Positions 4,987 through 7,946 of a stretch of 7,946 bases of DNA are shown here, in pieces. Under the pieces are notes generated by a model that had not been told where the DNA came from, made no database searches, and saw only the letters and a program-made list of their open reading frames with translations. This DNA is from Gammaproteobacteria bacterium UBA6968. Its GTDB lineage: Bacteria; Pseudomonadota; Gammaproteobacteria; Pseudomonadales; Azotimanducaceae. The stretch spans positions 1 to 7,946 of the forward strand of contig DJYW01000082.1 of assembly GCA_002450255.1 (NCBI GenBank), read 5' to 3'. The translations under genes were made by a program, and so were the position numbers. Every line of letters starts with the position of its first letter. Positions within the stretch are counted from its first letter, which is position 1.

Positions 4987-6512
4987 CCTACATGGCCTTT
5001 TGGCGAGGCAGCTACAGATGGGGCAGACGAGGACGGTGTACGCCAAGTCGGCAAAGAATGGCGGCAGTGCTGGGCAACGGCAAACATCGACGCTTCGAGC
5101 AAGCCGGTTTGACCCGCGTGGAGGCGCTCAAGGATGGCCGCAGCAGCGAACAAGCCAGTAAGCGGATCAGCGACTGCATCACCACAAAACCGCGGCTCAC
5201 CCGCGACCCATTGCATTAATCCGGCTGCGGCGGCGACATCGTCGCCAAAACCCACCCAATTGCAAAAGGGCTGGGAAAGGCCATAGGCGGTAACAGCGAC
5301 CCACAGCGGTTCGTTACTGGAGCCGGCAGGGTCTAAGATCTGTGTTTGAAAGCGGCTTTGTCTAGCGCGGCTTTGTTTAGCGCGGTTTGGATCAAATCCA
5401 TGTTCATCGGAGCCGCTGGGGATAGACCCACTGGAAATAGACCCACTGGAAATAGATCCTCTGGGATCAGCGCCGGTTTGCCCAGCCTCGTCGCTTTCCC
5501 GAATACCCTTGTTAAAATGACCGGCAGTCGCTCGGTGGCGCGCAATGCTACGACGATCCAACCCAAGACGTTGCAATGCGGCGGGGCGCGAACCTTCGAT
5601 AACAATATCCGCGCTAGCTAGCAGATCTCGCAGCGCGTGTAATTCTGTCGCAGACCGAAAATCCACTTCGCGCAGAGTTTTACCAGCATGTATGCGCTGG
5701 AAAAAATCCGGCGTACCCCAACGAGCGCCGTCAGGCCGCTGGCTGCTTTCGATCTTTACCACTTGGCAGCCTGCCTGCTGCAAGACATGACTACACAGCG
5801 GTCCAGCCCAAAGCGCCGCCAGATCGACAACGAGCATTTCCTGAAGGGGTTTGCGCTGCCGAACCTCAGCAATTTGATGCAGTGGACAAACCGAGGTGAG
5901 ATCTGCCGCTAAGTTAGGTCCCGACTTGCTTACCGTATTTTGGCTCAGAATTGTTTCTGAGCCTCCTGCTGAATTGCTCGCCACGCTAGGGCTGTTTGCA
6001 ACAGCCTGGCCGCTGATTAACTCAGGCAACAAGGCGATCGGTAAGCTCATGTCTCTACCCCGGGCTACCAATGCGGCAGCATCTGGCGCAGACGAATCTC
6101 GACTGGCGTCCGCCAGCGCATCTAACACTGATTGCCAGTCGGCAAAGATCTTATCTCGCTGCAGCCAAGCCGGCAGTAATGACCAGTCGTCTGCTCGAGC
6201 CAGGTTCAGCGCCAGCCAGCGCGAACCCACAGCCAGCAGGCGGCAGCTGCCGTTCGGCGACAGCCGCGGTTCCGGGTTTAGGCCTAACTCAGGCAAACGC
6301 TGATTCAAAACAGTCGCCCCGTCATAGGCGGTCAAAAAAACGGCGTCGGTGCCATGCCCGGAGTGCGCTCCCGCTCGGTTTTGCAATTCACCCTGTAATT
6401 CACTCTGTAATCGAAGCGCCACAGCACGCGCCTGGGCTAAAGCCCAATCAGCCCAAGCCACCAAATGCGGCTGGGTTATACTCAAATCTGCGGCATCAGC
6501 ATGAGCGACCAT
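4983..6512 (-). CDS. CaiB/BaiF family III CoA transferase with rearranged domain order
   Basis: Family III transferases move CoA between carboxylic acids through an Asp-linked anhydride. The CoA-binding Rossmann part starts at LVVDLAALWAGPLCSHVLQQ (227-246), continues with VVKIES (251-256), DGARWG, FFQRIHAGK (270-278) and ADIVIEGSRP (301-310), and reaches GDDVAAAAGL and CGDAVADPLTGL, where D449 matches the catalytic Asp of formyl-CoA transferase. The N-terminal half (about 85-165: SPNGSCRLL, WLALNLARADDW, LPAWL, GRDMSLPIALL) resembles the small domain that normally follows the Rossmann part. The order therefore looks permuted, and only 60 residues follow the Asp. Two linkers (about 165-222 and 321-400) are long and low-complexity, the second holding five-residue tandem repeats. 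AGGAG (6531-6527) lies 14 bases before the ATG, a rather long spacing. The start overlaps that of the divergent crotonase gene, and the stop overlaps the amidohydrolase start. Confidence 0.85.
   Translation of the reverse strand: MVAHADAADLSITQPHLVAWADWALAQARAVALRLQSELQGELQNRAGAHSGHGTDAVFLTAYDGATVLNQRLPELGLNPEPRLSPNGSCRLLAVGSRWLALNLARADDWSLLPAWLQRDKIFADWQSVLDALADASRDSSAPDAAALVARGRDMSLPIALLPELISGQAVANSPSVASNSAGGSETILSQNTVSKSGPNLAADLTSVCPLHQIAEVRQRKPLQEMLVVDLAALWAGPLCSHVLQQAGCQVVKIESSQRPDGARWGTPDFFQRIHAGKTLREVDFRSATELHALRDLLASADIVIEGSRPAALQRLGLDRRSIARHRATAGHFNKGIRESDEAGQTGADPRGSISSGSISSGSIPSGSDEHGFDPNRAKQSRARQSRFQTQILDPAGSSNEPLWVAVTAYGLSQPFCNWVGFGDDVAAAAGLMQWVAGEPRFCGDAVADPLTGLFAAAAILERLHAGQTGLLEASMFAVAQHCRHSLPTWRTPSSSAPSVAASPKGHVG
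5352..5396 (-). repeat. In-frame 15-bp tandem repeat inside the CoA transferase
   Basis: On the plus strand GCGGCTTTGTCTAGC (5352-5366) is followed by GCGGCTTTGTTTAGC (5367-5381), one base different, and by a decayed third copy starting GCGGTTTGG (5382-5396). In the gene this encodes RFQTQ, RARQS and RAKQS units, about residues 377-391. The period is a multiple of three, so copy-number change would keep the reading frame. Confidence 0.8.
5415..5474 (-). repeat. Second in-frame 15-bp tandem repeat, about four copies
   Basis: Plus-strand units are GCTGGGGATAGACCC (5415-5429), ACTGGAAATAGACCC (5430-5444), ACTGGAAATAGATCC (5445-5459) and a divergent TCTGGGATCAGCGCC (5460-5474). The middle two differ at one base. 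The encoded peptide is built on GSISS/GSIPS (about residues 348-366 of the transferase). It sits 18 bases from the other 15-bp repeat, in the same linker, which normal family members keep short. Confidence 0.85.
6381..6482 (+). promoter_or_regulatory. Candidate promoters of the crotonase gene inside the transferase
   Basis: Because the two divergent genes overlap at their start codons, any promoter for the plus-strand gene must lie within the transferase. Two weak candidates are seen. One is TTGCAA (6381-6386) with TGTAAT (6405-6410), 18 bases apart. The other is a lone TATACT (6477-6482) with no good -35, which would give a leader of roughly 20 bases. No Shine-Dalgarno site precedes ATG 6511. 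Confidence 0.25.
6385..6408 (-). repeat. In-frame 12-bp tandem duplication near the transferase N terminus
   Basis: AATTCACCCTGT (6385-6396) and AATTCACTCTGT (6397-6408) differ at one base. In the transferase they encode a repeated ELQ motif (LQSELQGELQN, about residues 35-45) in a predicted helix. On the opposite strand the repeat also places two TGTAAT hexamers about 100 bases upstream of the crotonase gene. Confidence 0.8.
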
Positions 6513-7536
6513 GATCGACGTTTATTCTCCTAAAGAACTATGGCAAAAACTGGCGGATCCCAGTTTGGCGGAAGCGCTCGCAGTTGTCAGCGGGACTAAC
6601 TATGTCGTTGTCGACGCACGACATGAAACCCACTGGCCAATGGCACATGACGAGCACTTCCAACCGAACTGTCCCGTGCTGGGTCTTTGCGAAGCACGCC
6701 CAGCTCTGCGGCGTCCGGCACACCATCCTGCAGCAACGTGGGTAGATGTATTTATCACCGAAGCCGAGATGGCAGGACTAACCGCCAAAATTGACGCCAG
6801 CCCGGAAGCCGCCACCGTATTGACACAGGTCCTACGCGCCGGCGAAACCGCCAGCATTGCACATGCCCTGCATATCGAATCTCTCGCCTACAGTACTCTA
6901 CAACACAGCAATCAATTTCGGGCATGGCGGCGCTATCGTTCAAGCGTCGCCCTAGCAGAGGAAGCCAGCAACGATGCGGAGCCAAACGCAGCACCGCTGG
7001 TGCTAATAGAACGCGACGGCAACACCCTACATTTGACCCTAAATCGACCCGCCCACCACAACGCCTACAACAGCGCTATGCGCGATGAACTCTGCCAAGC
7101 ACTAACACTCGCACTTGTAGATGACAATATAGATCAGCTTCATTGGTACGGCACCGGCCCATCCTTCTGTGCAGGCGGCGACTTACGCGAGTTTGGCTTA
7201 GCTCAGGACGCAGGCCAGGCCCACATTACCCGCCAAACACGCTCCGCCGCATTATTGCTGACGCGTCTGGCAAACCGAGTACACACGCACCTGCACGGCA
7301 ATTGCATTGGTGCCGGTATAGAATTACCCGCTTTTGGTAAGACGATCTCGGCGCACCCGGATACCCAGTTCCGATTACCGGAAGTCGCCTTCGGCCTGAT
7401 TCCCGGCGCTGGCGGCACCGTTAGCATGCCGCGTCGAATTGGTCGTCATCGAACCGCCAAAATCGCTATCACAGGCGACACTGTTTCTGTAGAAGAAGCG
7501 CGAAGTTGGGGTCTTATTAATCGAATTCAAGATTAA
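6511..7536 (+). CDS. Enoyl-CoA hydratase/isomerase (crotonase) with rearranged C-terminal helices
   Basis: This 341-residue crotonase-fold protein probably hydrates or isomerises an enoyl-CoA in the cytosol. The core runs from VLIERDGNTLHLTLNRP (164-180) and HNAYNSAMRDEL through the oxyanion-hole segments FCAGGDLREF (219-228) and HGNCIGAGIEL (262-272), then RLPEVAFGLIPGAGGT (288-303). E271 and E291 match the two catalytic glutamates of enoyl-CoA hydratase, so hydratase chemistry is plausible. The chain stops at SWGLINRIQD, where other crotonases continue with about 70 helical residues. A similar helical segment instead lies before the core: SPEAATVLTQVLRAG (97-111), ES.AYSTLQ (123-131), QFRAW (135-139). 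Residues 1-90 form a further alpha/beta piece. ATG 6511 is the first start after an in-frame TGA at 6502, and it overlaps the divergent transferase start, but no ribosome site is visible. Assignment to the family is firm; the substrate is unknown. Confidence 0.9.
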   Translation: MIDVYSPKELWQKLADPSLAEALAVVSGTNYVVVDARHETHWPMAHDEHFQPNCPVLGLCEARPALRRPAHHPAATWVDVFITEAEMAGLTAKIDASPEAATVLTQVLRAGETASIAHALHIESLAYSTLQHSNQFRAWRRYRSSVALAEEASNDAEPNAAPLVLIERDGNTLHLTLNRPAHHNAYNSAMRDELCQALTLALVDDNIDQLHWYGTGPSFCAGGDLREFGLAQDAGQAHITRQTRSAALLLTRLANRVHTHLHGNCIGAGIELPAFGKTISAHPDTQFRLPEVAFGLIPGAGGTVSMPRRIGRHRTAKIAITGDTVSVEEARSWGLINRIQD

Positions 7537-7551
7537 AAAAACGTTTTTTTT
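7535..7551 (+). repeat. A7-CG-T8 palindrome at the crotonase stop codon
   Basis: Seven A, CG and seven T form a perfect 16-bp palindrome (7535-7550), with one more T at 7551, overlapping the TAA stop (7534-7536). It could act as a weak termination or pausing signal because it ends in a T-run, but the stem has no GC clamp and almost no loop. It is equally consistent with a curved AT-rich block between genes. Confidence 0.45.
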
Positions 7552-7574
7552 GGTGAAAAATTAGCCAAGCAGAC

Positions 7575-7602
7575 CTTTATTTTTGTTACCGACCACCCAT
7601 TC
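7575..7602 (+). promoter_or_regulatory. Weak heat-shock-sigma-like promoter before hsp20
   Basis: ACCCATTC (7595-7602) resembles the sigma-32 -10 element CCCCATNT, and CTTTATT (7575-7581) is a poor match to CTTGAAA, 13 bases upstream. The position, about 28 bases before the start codon of a small heat-shock gene, makes it worth noting, but the -35 matches only four of seven bases. Confidence 0.25.
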
Positions 7603-7629
7603 TGTTGGAAACAAACCTTGGAGATAACC

Positions 7630-7946
7630 ATGCAAACGCGAGCTTCAACAAACAATCTTTTTGACCTTTATCACCCATTAAATAATCTGTTGGCATTTAA
7701 TCGACTGCCGCAGCACACAACACCAACCGCAGACGTTCGGAAGACTGAGACCGGCTATCAGCTCCAAGTCGACTTACCCGGCTTTAATAAAGACGAGGTT
7801 TCGATAGAGCTGAAGGACCGCGTCCTCAGCATCAGTGCTGCGCATGAGGAAACAGAAGACGAAGAGAAAAATGCATATATTGTCCGCGAAAGAACCACTC
7901 ATTCGTATACGCGGCGATTTAGCTTACCAACGCGCATCAACGTGGA
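7630..7946 (+). CDS. Hsp20/alpha-crystallin small heat-shock protein, 3' end missing
   Basis: The first 105 codons of a small heat-shock protein are present, and the gene runs off the right edge. Such proteins form ATP-independent oligomers that hold unfolding proteins for later refolding. A short N-terminal arm (1-30) contains NLFDLYHPLNNLL. The alpha-crystallin domain begins at PTADVRKTETGYQLQVDLPG (32-51), with the family hallmarks VDLPGF, KDEVSIEL and VLSISA, an acidic EETEDEEK loop (73-80), then YIVRERTTHSYTRRFSLP (83-100), the conserved RxxxxFxRxFxLP-like block. The expected A-x-x-x-n-G-v-L segment and C-terminal IxI lie outside. GGAG (7620-7623) lies six bases before ATG 7630. It is 93 bases downstream of the crotonase gene and is probably an independent heat-shock unit. 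Confidence 0.93.
   Translation, partial: MQTRASTNNLFDLYHPLNNLLAFNRLPQHTTPTADVRKTETGYQLQVDLPGFNKDEVSIELKDRVLSISAAHEETEDEEKNAYIVRERTTHSYTRRFSLPTRINV

Noticed and set aside
4987..5046. Upstream extension of the amidohydrolase to 518 residues
   Set aside because: The extra 20 residues overlap the transferase C terminus and do not look like a family N terminus. The ATGA overlap at 4986-4983 explains the start better.
5340..5480. Frameshift or pseudogene in the transferase at the repeat region
   Set aside because: All repeats are multiples of three, the frame stays open, and conserved motifs resume on both sides.
6071..6514. 147-residue plus-strand frame opposite the transferase
   Set aside because: It is a shadow of the transferase coding sequence; composition is random and no motif is seen.
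7603..7629. RNA thermometer (fourU or ROSE type) in the hsp20 leader
   Set aside because: I found no U-run or convincing stem that pairs with the GGAG site at 7620-7623.

Overview
The window reads as ordinary bacterial chromosome with dense genes, strong Shine-Dalgarno sites and roughly 50-55% GC by eye. It carries no RNA gene, CRISPR array, insertion sequence or phage gene that I can support. The mix of acyl-CoA metabolism genes and an Hsp20 chaperone would suit a heterotrophic proteobacterium, perhaps a marine gammaproteobacterium. That placement is inference and weak, since several families here also remind me of actinobacterial proteins.

Layout from left to right. Positions 1-182 hold no supported gene, only small inverted repeats. 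A quinone-oxidoreductase-like MDR enzyme lies on the minus strand (183-1319). A gene-poor gap (1320-1679) with a small tandem repeat follows, then a plus-strand zinc protein with an FBP (FusB-like, EF-G-binding) treble-clef domain (best start GTG 1680, end 2156). Next is a plus-strand acyl-CoA dehydrogenase (2279-3475) with a strong ribosome site. Its intrinsic terminator falls inside the last codons of the convergent minus-strand gene.

The core of the window is a likely catabolic module. A minus-strand family III (CaiB/BaiF) CoA transferase (4983-6512) is translationally coupled through an ATGA overlap to a metal-dependent amidohydrolase (3490-4986). A crotonase-family protein (6511-7536) is transcribed divergently, and its start codon overlaps that of the CoA transferase (CATG). 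The right edge holds the first 105 codons of an Hsp20 small heat-shock protein (7630 onward).

The most interesting observation is that both divergent partners have their known sequence blocks in swapped order. In the crotonase protein, a segment resembling the C-terminal helices of the fold lies before the core, and the chain ends where those helices would normally begin. In the CoA transferase, small-domain-like sequence precedes the CoA-binding Rossmann part, and the probable catalytic Asp lies only 60 residues from the C terminus. Both look like circular permutants, or products of duplication and trimming. I infer that the transferase loads or exchanges CoA on an acid, the dehydrogenase and hydratase oxidise and hydrate it, and the amidohydrolase acts on a related amide or cyclic compound. 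The substrate is unknown. The transferase also carries three in-frame tandem repeats in poorly conserved linkers.
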